From a bacterium (GTDB lineage: Bacteria; Planctomycetota; Planctomycetia; Pirellulales; Pirellulaceae), in the NCBI GenBank assembly GCA_030430075.1, contig JAUIGN010000037.1, positions 1 through 64,000 on the forward strand: a stretch of DNA of 64,000 bases, written 5' to 3'. The translations under genes and the position numbers were made by a program. The notes below the pieces were generated by a model. That model saw nothing but the letters and a program-made list of their open reading frames with translations. It ran no database searches and was not told the DNA's origin. This document shows, piece by piece, positions 8,145 to 16,849 of this stretch (position 1 is the stretch's first letter; each line of letters begins with the position of its first letter).

Positions 8145-11100
8145 TTACTGGTGATTCTTGCTCTTCTTGCCGGCTCCGCCGAGCGGAACTGCGGCCACAC
8201 GAAAGCCCAGGTCGACGAGCCGGAACGCGGGTCCGATCCAGAGACGGTACGCCGCACGGCAGGACCTGGCGTCGTCCCCCCAGCTGCCGCCCCGGGGTAC
8301 CCGGCGCGAGAACCTACCTGAAACCACAATCGGATCCTTGCCTCCGACAAGCGTTTCTTGGTAGGTGTCCTTACACCACTCCCACACGTTGCCGTGCATG
8401 TCGTACAGTCCCCACTTGTTGGGCTGTTTTTTGCCTACCGGATGGACACCGCCTCCCGCGTTGTCGCCATACCAGGCATACTCCCCGAGACCTGCCGGAT
8501 CATTCCCAAAGCAATACGCCGTTTCGCTGCCGGCCCGGCAGCCATACTCCCATTCAGCTACTGTGGGAAGACGGATCTGCCAGTTGGGCGCCAACTGGCC
8601 CGCGTCTGCGGCAATCCTCGTCAAGCGACGACAGAACTCAGTGGCCCCATGCCAATCGACGCCGGTGATGGGATGATTGCCTTTCCTTGCGGACTCCGAA
8701 GCAGATCCTGTCCCCGCACCCATGACGGACTGCCATTGCTCACAGGTCACCGCTGTCGCGCCAAGCCAGAAACCTCGACTGTGCTTGACGTCGACTTGGG
8801 CCTCGTCGTCATATCTGCCCTTCTCGTCTGGCGGTGACCCCATCATGAATTGACCCGCTGGGCACCAACGAAAAGCAATCTTCGCGATGCCAACGTCCAG
8901 ACCCCCGGCTGTTCCGGCGGCAGGCCAGCGATCACCCAGCGATTCCAATGAGCAAATGTAAGCCATCCGCACCAAGTCACCGCAGTTGTCGTTCAGAAGT
9001 CGCTGGAGCGTTGCTGCATTCGCTTTCGACGGCATGCTGGTGACGGCCATCGTCGCGACTCGGGGATTAGGATGATGCTGGTAGCTCTCCCAGGTTGTTG
9101 TGGGAAGACTCTCCGGCGAACTCCGCAGCACGGACGTCAGCGTGGTATAGGCGGCCAGTTGCACTTGGCCAGCTGGGTGCGTCAGGAACGCTTCAATCGA
9201 AGGAAGCACAGACATTCCGGTACGCGCGATCTCAGCCACCGTGGCCTCGGCCACCGCTGGTTCGGCATGGCAAGCGAATTCGCTCGACAACTGGACGATC
9301 TCTTCGCCCGGCTGATCTCGCAGCATCTCACACAACGCACCTGCCGCCGCTGAACGAACTTCGGCAGCCTTGTGGTTGAGATACGGTATAATCAGCTGCA
9401 GCGAAATCGTCCCGTACTGTGCCAACGATTTGAGCAAGCCGGCCACGAGTTCGTGGTTGTCCCCGCTATCGGCCAGTAAACGCCGATGCGACTCAATCTT
9501 GGCTGGAAGTTGGTCCGTCGAGCCACTGGCGATGTTCTCACCAGCCGCGACGCGCAACTGGCCTGCGATTACCTTCCACTCGGCAGGGCGGGGCGTCGCA
9601 TGCTCGCAGCATTCGGCCGCAGCCATTAGCAAGCCGCGAGCGGCCGCCTTGTCTTCACAACGAGCCTCGAATTCTCCCTGCAGCAGATTTTGCCAGGCTT
9701 CATTGTCGCGCAATGTCTTGCAGAGGTGGAAACCCGCCATGTACTCCGCCATTGGGTCGGCATTGAATCGGAGCTGGCCCGGGTCCGAGCGGCTGGGTGT
9801 GAGAACGTGCAGCCTGGTGAGGAGAAACTCGAGCATCGCTTCCCTGTCGATGTCGCCACATTCACGGAGCGCATCAAGAAGGACCGACCTCGAGGTCCAG
9901 TTTGGAAAGAAGTTCTCTCGAACGCATTCCCAGCCAAGTCGTTCAACGGCGGAGCGAACCTGGTCGTCCCGAAAATCTTCACCGCTGCGTGAACGATTCA
10001 AGAACAGCAGGTATCGTCCCATCAGATCCGGGATGTTCAAGGGAAACGACGCTCGCTCCTTCTCGGATGCATCGATCCAGACTTCGATAAATTGTTGCGC
10101 AAGGAGCGGCGTGATACTCCGTCGCTCTACCAGTCGTGACAATTGTTCTCGTGCCGGCTTCAATTCGTCGTCGTCCAAGACGTACGGCTTACCGATCTCT
10201 TCGAGGTATTTGGTTACGAATCGAATAACGTGCTGTTTGTCGATGCCGCCGGGACGAATGCGAATCGGCCGCCGGTCATTGAAGTCGCTTTCCCGTCGCG
10301 TTGTCACGATCAACGCGTTGATGGGCAGGTCACGTGCCGCTGTGGAAAGCAGATCACGCGACTCAGGTGTCATTTCCGAGTAATGATCCACAATCACCAG
10401 CACGCGGCGGTCGCGAAGCAGTGCTCGGAGATGATCCTCCAACGGTGGTTCGCTCATGTTGGCCAAGCGCTGAAGCTGGTGGCCGATTTCAACAAGCAAG
10501 GCGTTGCTTTGCGGATCCGGTCGAATGTCCCTGTCAACGAGAACGGGGAGCATCAATTGCTCGTCGATTCGTTGATCAGGGTCGTAAGCCATCGTCCATC
10601 TGGCAACTTGAAAGGCCAGCGTGGTCTTGCCGGCTCCACCCTCACCGGACAGGACAAGGCAAAATGGCTTTCCCGCCAGTTCGGCTCGGAGAAGTTGCGG
10701 CGAGGGTTCGGCCGGATCCCGCAGATGTCCGAACTCGCTGCGCACGGGCACGTAGACATCACGGTCTGCGACTTCGCGGATCTCTCCGAAGCCCCGTCTG
10801 ACGGCGTCGATGTGCTGATTCACCCAGCGGTCCAGCGAGGCTGGTGAGTGGGGATCGGGCTGAAAGCGGTCGCGGATCGTCTGCCGTTGGTCCGATGCAA
10901 ACGGCGCGTTCCAATCGTCGTCGTCGAGGTGGCCGCGCAGGATTTCCTCGGTCTCGAGGGGCAGATCGAGCTCTTGTAAGGACACGCGGCGATGCAGGAC
11001 CAGGGCCGCGGTTAATCGGTAACATCGATCGGGCGAAGGCCATCCCTGGTTCGAATTGTCGCGTGCAGCCTTCCGCCACCGGGACACATCTTGTTTGAGC

Positions 11101-11231
11101 CAGCGTGGCCATCCTACCTTCGGAGCCTCTGCTCGTAGTTGGAGAGCGGGCAAGTTGGCGGCTTGATCGTTTGCCAACTTCTCAACCTCTTCCAGCCAGG
11201 TTTCGCTCACCCGTAGATTTCTTTTGGCCAT
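8145..11231 (-). CDS. NACHT-type NTPase with HEAT-like repeats and FGE-sulfatase/C-type-lectin-like C-terminus
   Basis: 1028 residues from the ATG at 11231 (MAKRNLRVSETWLEEVEKLA); the frame is open up to 11360 but the extra 43 residues look non-coding. Residues 1-120 are a helical domain of unknown type. A P-loop GEGGAGKTT lies near 197 and a Walker-B-like RRVLVIVDHYSEM near 277, with a winged-helix-like region after it, typical of NACHT/STAND NTPases. About 590-760 are alpha-helical HEAT-like repeats (AAGALCEMLRDQPGE, PRVATMAVTSMPSKA). From about 787 comes a formylglycine-generating-enzyme-like domain (RWCPAGQFMMGSP, RLPTVAEWEYGCRAG, NKWGLYDMHGNVWEWC, RGGSW...LGFRVA). The two-cysteine catalytic site of true FGE is not seen (one Cys in ARSCRAAYR), so a binding role is more likely than catalysis. 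This architecture is known from predicted bacterial conflict proteins. No transmembrane segment or signal peptide. Confidence 0.85.
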   Translation of the reverse strand: MAKRNLRVSETWLEEVEKLANDQAANLPALQLRAEAPKVGWPRWLKQDVSRWRKAARDNSNQGWPSPDRCYRLTAALVLHRRVSLQELDLPLETEEILRGHLDDDDWNAPFASDQRQTIRDRFQPDPHSPASLDRWVNQHIDAVRRGFGEIREVADRDVYVPVRSEFGHLRDPAEPSPQLLRAELAGKPFCLVLSGEGGAGKTTLAFQVARWTMAYDPDQRIDEQLMLPVLVDRDIRPDPQSNALLVEIGHQLQRLANMSEPPLEDHLRALLRDRRVLVIVDHYSEMTPESRDLLSTAARDLPINALIVTTRRESDFNDRRPIRIRPGGIDKQHVIRFVTKYLEEIGKPYVLDDDELKPAREQLSRLVERRSITPLLAQQFIEVWIDASEKERASFPLNIPDLMGRYLLFLNRSRSGEDFRDDQVRSAVERLGWECVRENFFPNWTSRSVLLDALRECGDIDREAMLEFLLTRLHVLTPSRSDPGQLRFNADPMAEYMAGFHLCKTLRDNEAWQNLLQGEFEARCEDKAAARGLLMAAAECCEHATPRPAEWKVIAGQLRVAAGENIASGSTDQLPAKIESHRRLLADSGDNHELVAGLLKSLAQYGTISLQLIIPYLNHKAAEVRSAAAGALCEMLRDQPGEEIVQLSSEFACHAEPAVAEATVAEIARTGMSVLPSIEAFLTHPAGQVQLAAYTTLTSVLRSSPESLPTTTWESYQHHPNPRVATMAVTSMPSKANAATLQRLLNDNCGDLVRMAYICSLESLGDRWPAAGTAGGLDVGIAKIAFRWCPAGQFMMGSPPDEKGRYDDEAQVDVKHSRGFWLGATAVTCEQWQSVMGAGTGSASESARKGNHPITGVDWHGATEFCRRLTRIAADAGQLAPNWQIRLPTVAEWEYGCRAGSETAYCFGNDPAGLGEYAWYGDNAGGGVHPVGKKQPNKWGLYDMHGNVWEWCKDTYQETLVGGKDPIVVSGRFSRRVPRGGSWGDDARSCRAAYRLWIGPAFRLVDLGFRVAAVPLGGAGKKSKNHQ
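8199..8294 (-). other. Candidate variable region at the C-terminus of the NACHT/FGE-like gene
   Basis: Codons for RGGSWGDDARSCRAAYR and the following LWIGPAFRLVDLGFR. At positions that in diversity-generating-retroelement templates of this fold are usually AAC (Asn), this gene has NNC codons: GAC, GAC, TCC, TAC, CTC, ATC, TTC, CTC, GTC, GAC. The flanks (RGGSW and LGFRV) are the invariant ends seen in such targets. High genomic GC at third positions alone would also give many NNC codons, so this is suggestive only. Confidence 0.4.
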
Positions 11232-11542
11232 GACATTTTTTTCGAAATCGCAAAAACCAAGTGTCCAGTTTGCGGATCGCAAGACGGGCACTGGAGTGGC
11301 CCAATCGCACGATCGTCGCGAGACGTCCCCATTCTGTCGCGCGTCGTCGCGGGACGCCACTCATTCGTCGCGCGGCTGTCGGGCCTGAGGGGCAAATTAA
11401 CGGGCGTTGTCGCGTCGGAAAATCGCCGTAACTGCTTTCGTGTAAAAGACATGGAACATCCTCGGCGGCGGGAAACACTGCTGGTGACACGCGTGTTCGG
11501 AAGTCAACCAGTTTTGTTACTCGAAGACCGAGGAGATAAGAG
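11232..11542. promoter_or_regulatory. Divergent promoter region between the NACHT/FGE-like gene and the 2OG oxygenase
   Basis: About 310 bases separate the two divergent starts (11231 minus, 11543 plus), so both promoters must lie here. No clear -35/-10 pair or palindrome stands out. The plus-strand gene has AGGAG eight bases before its ATG; the minus-strand start has only an A-rich leader. Confidence 0.5.
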
Positions 11543-12634
11543 ATGATTCGCAGAGAGAAAAGTGAGCGTGCAGGATTCGCCGCTCGATTTGCCGGTGCCA
11601 CTGGCGGCAAGCCGGTGACTTGCCAGGGATCCGTGCAGCATGCGCGGCTGAGCGACGATGAAGCTCAGGAGCTCCGCGCGGGCTACAACCATGTCGCCTA
11701 CCCGGATGACCCAGAGAGTTCGATGGAGGCCTTTCTCATGGCCTCACTCGCCTGGATCACCGTCGCCGCGCCGCAGTGGCTGCTCACAGCGGTGCGGAAC
11801 TGGCGGTCGAATCCGCGACGTCCGGGAGTGTTCGTCATCGAGAACTTCCCCATCGATCACCATTTGCCGCCGACCCCAACGGATGGGCGCCGCAGCCCGC
11901 ACAAGCTATCGAATATGGCAGAAGCGGGACTGGCCGGCATTTGTGGCATGCTTGGTGAACCGTTTGCGTTCCAGGGTGAACGGCACGGGGAGTTGGTCCA
12001 GGACCTGACGCCGATCCGCGGTCGCGAGCAATCGCTGACCAACGAGGGGACGGTCCGCCTGGGTTGGCACAACGAGCACTCGAGCACCGGCCAGGTGCTG
12101 AGCACGCCAGTACCGGTTGTCGTTTCCTTCCTGGGCTTCATCGGCTTGCGTCCGGATCCGGCGGGCAGGGCCAAGACGCTCGTGGCCGACATTCGCGACG
12201 CCCTGCCGTTGATGAGTGCCGCGGAGGTGGAAGCCTTGCGAGCAGCCGAGTTTCGTATGCGTCCCCCGCTGCTCGTGCGGGAAACGCTTCCGCCGGAGGC
12301 GAGGGAGGTGGGACCGCTGCCGGTGTTGAGCGGACCGGAAGAAGCGCCGCTGTCCACCGTGTCGCTCTATGGCGACCTGGTCGAGCCGGTGACGCCGCGA
12401 GCGGCCCGGGCCTTGGACGCGCTCCAGGCGGCCTTGGACCAGGTTCAGCGAGGCGTTTCAACACAGCCGGGTTGCATGTACCTGGTCGATAACCGCTACG
12501 TGCTGCACGCGCGGGCACCGTACCAGGCTCGCTTCGACGGCACGGACCGTTGGCTGTTGCGACTGATGGTCACCGACTCGCTGTTCCCGCTTCGCGGTTG
12601 GCAGCGAAACGCGGCGCGCATCCTGGAGCCATAG
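11543..12634 (+). CDS. Fe(II)/2-oxoglutarate-dependent oxygenase, clavaminate-synthase-like (TauD superfamily)
   Basis: 363 residues starting at an ATG with AGGAG eight bases upstream. The iron site is visible: WHNEHS (His-x-Glu, about 176-178) and a distal His in RYVLHARAPY (about 320), followed 25 residues later by the 2-oxoglutarate-binding Arg region in DRWLLRLMV. The His-x-Glu variant in place of His-x-Asp is typical of the clavaminate synthase, asparagine oxygenase and VioC group, which hydroxylate free or carrier-bound amino acids. PGVFVIENFPID and LGEPFAFQGERHGELVQDL also fit the family. No NRPS or other biosynthetic gene is adjacent, so the substrate is unknown. It stands alone between a divergent gene and a strong terminator. 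Confidence 0.85.
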   Translation: MIRREKSERAGFAARFAGATGGKPVTCQGSVQHARLSDDEAQELRAGYNHVAYPDDPESSMEAFLMASLAWITVAAPQWLLTAVRNWRSNPRRPGVFVIENFPIDHHLPPTPTDGRRSPHKLSNMAEAGLAGICGMLGEPFAFQGERHGELVQDLTPIRGREQSLTNEGTVRLGWHNEHSSTGQVLSTPVPVVVSFLGFIGLRPDPAGRAKTLVADIRDALPLMSAAEVEALRAAEFRMRPPLLVRETLPPEAREVGPLPVLSGPEEAPLSTVSLYGDLVEPVTPRAARALDALQAALDQVQRGVSTQPGCMYLVDNRYVLHARAPYQARFDGTDRWLLRLMVTDSLFPLRGWQRNAARILEP

Positions 12635-12673
12635 GGCGGCAGGCGCCGTCGTGGCAGCATCGACGATGCCGCG

Positions 12674-12707
12674 AGGGGCCCGAGGAAACTCGGGCCCCTT
12701 GGCATTT
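12674..12707 (+). terminator. Intrinsic-type terminator after the oxygenase gene
   Basis: AGGGGCCCGAG (12674-12684), GAAA tetraloop, CTCGGGCCCCT (12689-12699): an 11-bp perfect GC-rich stem with a GNRA loop, followed by the moderately T-rich TGGCATTTCTT. It begins 40 bases after the stop codon at 12634. Confidence 0.8.
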
Positions 12708-12918
12708 CTTGCCGGGATGCGGGGGCGTTACGAAAAAGATAGGGCCGCTGCGAGCTTATGCTTCACACGACGAGCGAGGCATGGGCCTCGGACCCATAGC
12801 GAACGGACGCCCGCGGCCCGGGAGTCCGCTCCCGTTCGTCGCTCAAACTTGACGCATCTTTAGATCTGAGCCTGACACAACGCTTCCAGTCCTTGAATCT
12901 AGCCCCGGTCCCGTCATT

Positions 12919-13050
12919 AGCCGTTGGGCGTTAGCCCCGGTTCGATCGAAAGCCGGACGAACCACACGCTAACGCTTCCCGCGCTGATCGGCACGCTGCT
13001 CTGGGCAAGTTCACTACGACCGTTGCGACAGCATGACTTAACCTGATTGG
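12919..13050 (+). repeat. 132-bp dispersed repeat, copy A
   Basis: Starts AGCCGTTGGGCGTTAGCC and contains GCGTTAGC mirrored by GCTAACGC at 12968-12975, then ACGCTAACGCTT, GCTGAT, TGGGCAAGTTCA, TTGCG and ATGACTTAACCTGATTGG. The same blocks in the same order and spacing occur at 19559-19690. It is non-coding in both places. Confidence 0.7.
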
Positions 13051-13294
13051 ATATTCATTACTGGACGATCCGGGCACGCGATTCAGCGGGCGGTTCGAGC
13101 GCTCGAAGGGCAACGCCACGATACACGACGAGGGGCGCCGTCAGCAGAAGGCAGTTCGATTGCGAGGATGGCCGACGAATCGCGTTTTTCGCCGGCATCG
13201 GTCAACAACAGCTTGGGATTGGGCCGTGATAGGTGGTATACTCGTCGCTGACGTTCCTGCCACCATCCGTTTCTGCTCGCCAGGAGTCGCCCCC

Positions 13295-15400
13295 TTGCGT
13301 TTGCTCATCCAATACACCTTGTGTGTTGCTGTGTCGGCCTTCTTGCTCAAGGCATCGACCGATATCCGCGCTCAAACGCCGCCATCGTCCCTCAGCGGTT
13401 TGACGATCGACAATACAGAGGCGGAATTGACGGGTGATTGGCAGCAGAGCACATCCGTGAAACCGTACCTCGGTTCGTCGTACCTGCACGACCATGCGAT
13501 GGGCAAGGGCGAGAAGATGGCAAAGTTCGCATTTCGCGTACCTGTCTCGGGCGAATACCAGTTGCTGATCGCCTACACCCCTGGCGGCAATCGTTCGCCG
13601 AACGTTCCCGTGACGATCGAGTCGGTTGACGGCAAGGCGACCGTGATGCTGAACCAGACGATGCCACCGCGTTACCGGACAGGCTTTCAGCCGATCGGGA
13701 AGTTTACGTTCTCCGACGCGACGGACGCCACCGTCCTGATCGAGTCCGCGGGCACCAAGGCACATGTCATCGTTGACGGAATCCGGTTGCTGACCGCCGG
13801 TGAATTCAAGGCGGCAGAAATGAACGAGACCCGGGCTCGGGCGCCCGCTGTTTCGGCGAGCAAGGCCAAGAAACCAACTCAGCCCAAGCTCATTGCGCCG
13901 ACGTTTACACGACCGCCTGTTCAGACGTCATTCGAACTGCTCACCCCCGAACAGTTCGATGCGCTCCTGGCCGGACCTGGCCGGGACCGCCAGCAACCGG
14001 TCGACGACTTGCGATTCCTGCGACGCGTGACGCTCGACCTGATTGGTCGACAGCCGACGCTGGACGAGTACCGCGCGTTTATCGCCGACGATTCAGGGGC
14101 GCGGCGTGAGCAGGTGATCGAGCGGCTGCTTGACTCTGAAGCGCTGGGTACGAATTGGGGCAACTACTGGAGCGATGTGATTGCGGCCCGTCAGGAACGA
14201 CCCCAACTCACCTACCTCAACTACAAGCCATTCCGCGGCTGGCTGCAAGACGAATTCAATGCCGGAACGGGCTGGGATGAAATCGTGTTTCGAATGCTCA
14301 CGGCGGTTGGTAGCGTGGGCGACGGACCACAGGGCAGCTTCGTTGGATTTCACCAGGGGGAACGCAACAAACTGGCCGGCGAATCGGCCCGCGTGTTCCT
14401 GGGCCTGAAAATCAGCTGTGCCCAGTGCCACGATCATCCGTTCGTCGACATGCCACAGGAGACTTTTCACGGGATGGCGGCGTTCTTTGCACGGACCAAA
14501 GTCAAATTGCCGTGGAACGACAGCAACGGAATTGAGATTTCCAGTGCCCCCAAAGGTGAACACAGGATCCCCGGCTCGAAAGAGGAAATGGTGCCGACCG
14601 TGTACCGCGGGGAACCATTGGACCACGGTCTCTCGGATCTGGATCGCCGGGAACAACTCGCCTACTGGCTGGTCCGCGGAGACAACCCGTTCTTCGCTCG
14701 GGCGTTTGTGAATCACCTGCAGGCACGGCTGCTGGGACGCGGCTTTTTCGATCCGATTGATGACCTTGGCGAACGCGCCGACGCATTGAAGCCGGAGGCA
14801 CATGATGCGTTGGCCGGTCATTTTGTTGCTTCGGGTTTTGACCTCAAGTCCGTTCTGCGATTGCTGGTTTCAACGCACCAATATCAAAGCCACCGACCTC
14901 TTGCGGCAACTGAGTTCGCGGGCGCGACTCCCAGGAAACTGCGGGGCGACGAAGTGTTCGATTCACTGGCCACTGCCATTGATCTGCCCAACGCAAAGAA
15001 GGTGATTCCGGCTTCGACGGACGAGACCCGGTTCCCACCGCCGGCCAAGAGCACGCGTGATCTGGTCAACGAAGTGTTCGGATTTGATCCCGCCACGCGA
15101 GGTTCGCTGGTGACGCGCACCATGAAGCAGGCAATATTCATGATGAACAACGATCAACTGCACCGGCTGATCGTTGCTTCGCCGGATGAGGACACGATGT
15201 TGGCCCGCCTGGTACACTCCGAGCCGGATGACCACGCGGTGCTTGACGTTCTCTACGCGCGCGTTCTTGCTCGCCGGCCCACAGACTCTGAACGCAAGAT
15301 CCTCCTCCGGCACATCGCATCGGTTCCAGGGCGCGACAAGGCCTTTGAGGACATTTTGTGGAGTCTGCTCAATAGCGCGGAATTCACAACACGGAACTGA
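13295..15400 (+). CDS. DUF1549/DUF1553 domain protein with N-terminal golvesin-like domain
   Basis: 701 residues from a TTG at 13295, chosen because AGGAG lies eight bases upstream and the product then starts with a clean signal peptide (MRLLIQYTLCVAVSAFLL...IRAQ). An in-frame ATG at 13160 would add 45 unlikely residues. About 30-170 resemble the golvesin/xanthan-lyase carbohydrate-binding-like domain (FAFRVPVSGEYQLLIAYTP, HVIVDGIRLL). DUF1549 follows (FLRRVTLDLIGRQPTLDEY, about 225-450) with a haem-c type CAQCHDHPF near 377. DUF1553 occupies the rest (REQLAYWLVRGDNPFFARAF and SVLRLLVSTHQYQSHRP). Such proteins are exported and nearly always sit before a DUF1501 gene, here 78 bp downstream. 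Their biochemical function is not settled. Confidence 0.92.
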   Translation: MRLLIQYTLCVAVSAFLLKASTDIRAQTPPSSLSGLTIDNTEAELTGDWQQSTSVKPYLGSSYLHDHAMGKGEKMAKFAFRVPVSGEYQLLIAYTPGGNRSPNVPVTIESVDGKATVMLNQTMPPRYRTGFQPIGKFTFSDATDATVLIESAGTKAHVIVDGIRLLTAGEFKAAEMNETRARAPAVSASKAKKPTQPKLIAPTFTRPPVQTSFELLTPEQFDALLAGPGRDRQQPVDDLRFLRRVTLDLIGRQPTLDEYRAFIADDSGARREQVIERLLDSEALGTNWGNYWSDVIAARQERPQLTYLNYKPFRGWLQDEFNAGTGWDEIVFRMLTAVGSVGDGPQGSFVGFHQGERNKLAGESARVFLGLKISCAQCHDHPFVDMPQETFHGMAAFFARTKVKLPWNDSNGIEISSAPKGEHRIPGSKEEMVPTVYRGEPLDHGLSDLDRREQLAYWLVRGDNPFFARAFVNHLQARLLGRGFFDPIDDLGERADALKPEAHDALAGHFVASGFDLKSVLRLLVSTHQYQSHRPLAATEFAGATPRKLRGDEVFDSLATAIDLPNAKKVIPASTDETRFPPPAKSTRDLVNEVFGFDPATRGSLVTRTMKQAIFMMNNDQLHRLIVASPDEDTMLARLVHSEPDDHAVLDVLYARVLARRPTDSERKILLRHIASVPGRDKAFEDILWSLLNSAEFTTRN

Positions 15401-15478
15401 CTTGTAGATCGCTGTGACGCGGTGGTTCACGGATCTTCTGTCTCCTCAACCTGCCAGCTGGCGACGACGAGAACGACC

Positions 15479-16801
15479 ATGACAACCCCTTTCATGCACG
15501 CCTGGACCGATCCACGCGGAAATGTCAGACGGCGCGATTTCTTGAAGCAACTCGGCTTCGGGGCAGGGATGCTGGGTGCCGCACAGATCGGCTGGCGCGA
15601 CCTGATGATCGCCCAGGCCGGAGAGCTGCGCAAGCAGAAGCGGTCGATGATTCTGTTGTGGATGGACGGTGGTCCCAGCCAGTTCGAGTCTTTTAATCCC
15701 AAGCCGGGTTCGCCAAACCAGGGCCCCACGCAGACCATCGCAACCCGGATGCCCGGCATCGCGTTTGCCGACCTGTGGCCCAACGTCGCCGGCATCGCCG
15801 ACCAGATCAGTTTCATCCGATCAATGCGATCCAGCGAGGCGGATCATTTCCGCGCCATTAAGCTGGTGCGATCCGGTTATCCGATCAACCCGACCATTGC
15901 CTATCCGACCTGGGGTTCGGTGGTTGCGATGGAACGTTTCGAGGCGGCCTTCGAGTTACCCGCGTTTGTGCGGATCGGCAAGCCTCGCATCAAGACGCGT
16001 GACATCAACGCAGGTGTGCTCGGCGCCAAGTACGAATCGTTCAAGATCGGCGAACCGGGAACGCTTCCAGACGACGTGTTGCCTCGCGTGCCGACGGATG
16101 TGTTGAATCGCCGGCTCGCGTTAACTGATGCACTCGACGCGGAGTTTGCACGGACCGATTCACCTCAAGTCGTCAAGGAGAAGAAGGACATCTACGACCG
16201 GACGAGCCGGTTTGTCACCAGCCCACGGCTGAGTGTCTTTAACCTGGATGACGAACGCGATTCACTTCGTGACAGTTACGGTCGGACGACGTTCGGTCAA
16301 GGTTGTCTGCTGGCGCGGCGACTGGTCGAAGCTGGCGTGAGCTTTGTTGAGGTCTTCAGTCACGGCAGCAAGAACGACGCCGGTTGGGACACCCACGGCA
16401 ACGGCTTCCGTGACACGCCCAACCTGTGCGGCGAAGCCGACCCTGCATTGGCAACTCTGATTACCGACCTGCGACAGCGCGGGATGCTGGAAGACACGCT
16501 CGTGGTGTGGATGGGTGAATTCGGCCGTACCCCGAAGATCAAGAAGGACGGCGGGCGCGACCACTACGCCAAAGGCTGGCTGACGGCGCTGGCCGGCGGC
16601 GGCATACAGCCTGGTCGTGTCATCGGAGCGACTGACAAAGACGGCGTCGACGTCACCGAGCGACCCGTCAGTGTGCCGGACCTCTACATGACCTTCTGCC
16701 ACTGTCTGGGGATTGACCACGAGACAGAGTATCTGACCGCCGAAGACCAACCGCTGAAGCTCGTCGACGAAGGTGGCAAAGCAGTCGAAGAGCTGTTTTG
16801 A
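15479..16801 (+). CDS. DUF1501 family Tat-exported protein
   Basis: 440 residues from the ATG at 15479; an in-frame ATG at 15422 adds 19 residues without family support. A twin-arginine signal RRRDFLKQLGFGAGMLGAA lies near residues 17-35. The DUF1501 pattern follows: SMILLWMDGGPSQFESFNPK, FIRSMRSSEADHFRAIKL, SFVEVFSHGSKNDAGWDTHG, LVVWMGEFGRTPKIKKDGGR and DHYAKGWLTALAGGGIQPG. These are the metal-site segments of an alkaline-phosphatase-like fold. It forms a unit with the preceding DUF1549/DUF1553 gene. What the pair degrades or processes is unknown. Confidence 0.92.
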   Translation: MTTPFMHAWTDPRGNVRRRDFLKQLGFGAGMLGAAQIGWRDLMIAQAGELRKQKRSMILLWMDGGPSQFESFNPKPGSPNQGPTQTIATRMPGIAFADLWPNVAGIADQISFIRSMRSSEADHFRAIKLVRSGYPINPTIAYPTWGSVVAMERFEAAFELPAFVRIGKPRIKTRDINAGVLGAKYESFKIGEPGTLPDDVLPRVPTDVLNRRLALTDALDAEFARTDSPQVVKEKKDIYDRTSRFVTSPRLSVFNLDDERDSLRDSYGRTTFGQGCLLARRLVEAGVSFVEVFSHGSKNDAGWDTHGNGFRDTPNLCGEADPALATLITDLRQRGMLEDTLVVWMGEFGRTPKIKKDGGRDHYAKGWLTALAGGGIQPGRVIGATDKDGVDVTERPVSVPDLYMTFCHCLGIDHETEYLTAEDQPLKLVDEGGKAVEELF

Positions 16802-16849
16802 GGTTGCGAATGGGGCAGCAGAAATACAACCTGGCCACCCCGTGGCGCC

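Noticed and set aside
9370..10383. 337-residue plus-strand frame opposite the NACHT gene
   Set aside because: Ser/Arg-rich shadow; the minus strand carries the P-loop and other NTPase motifs.
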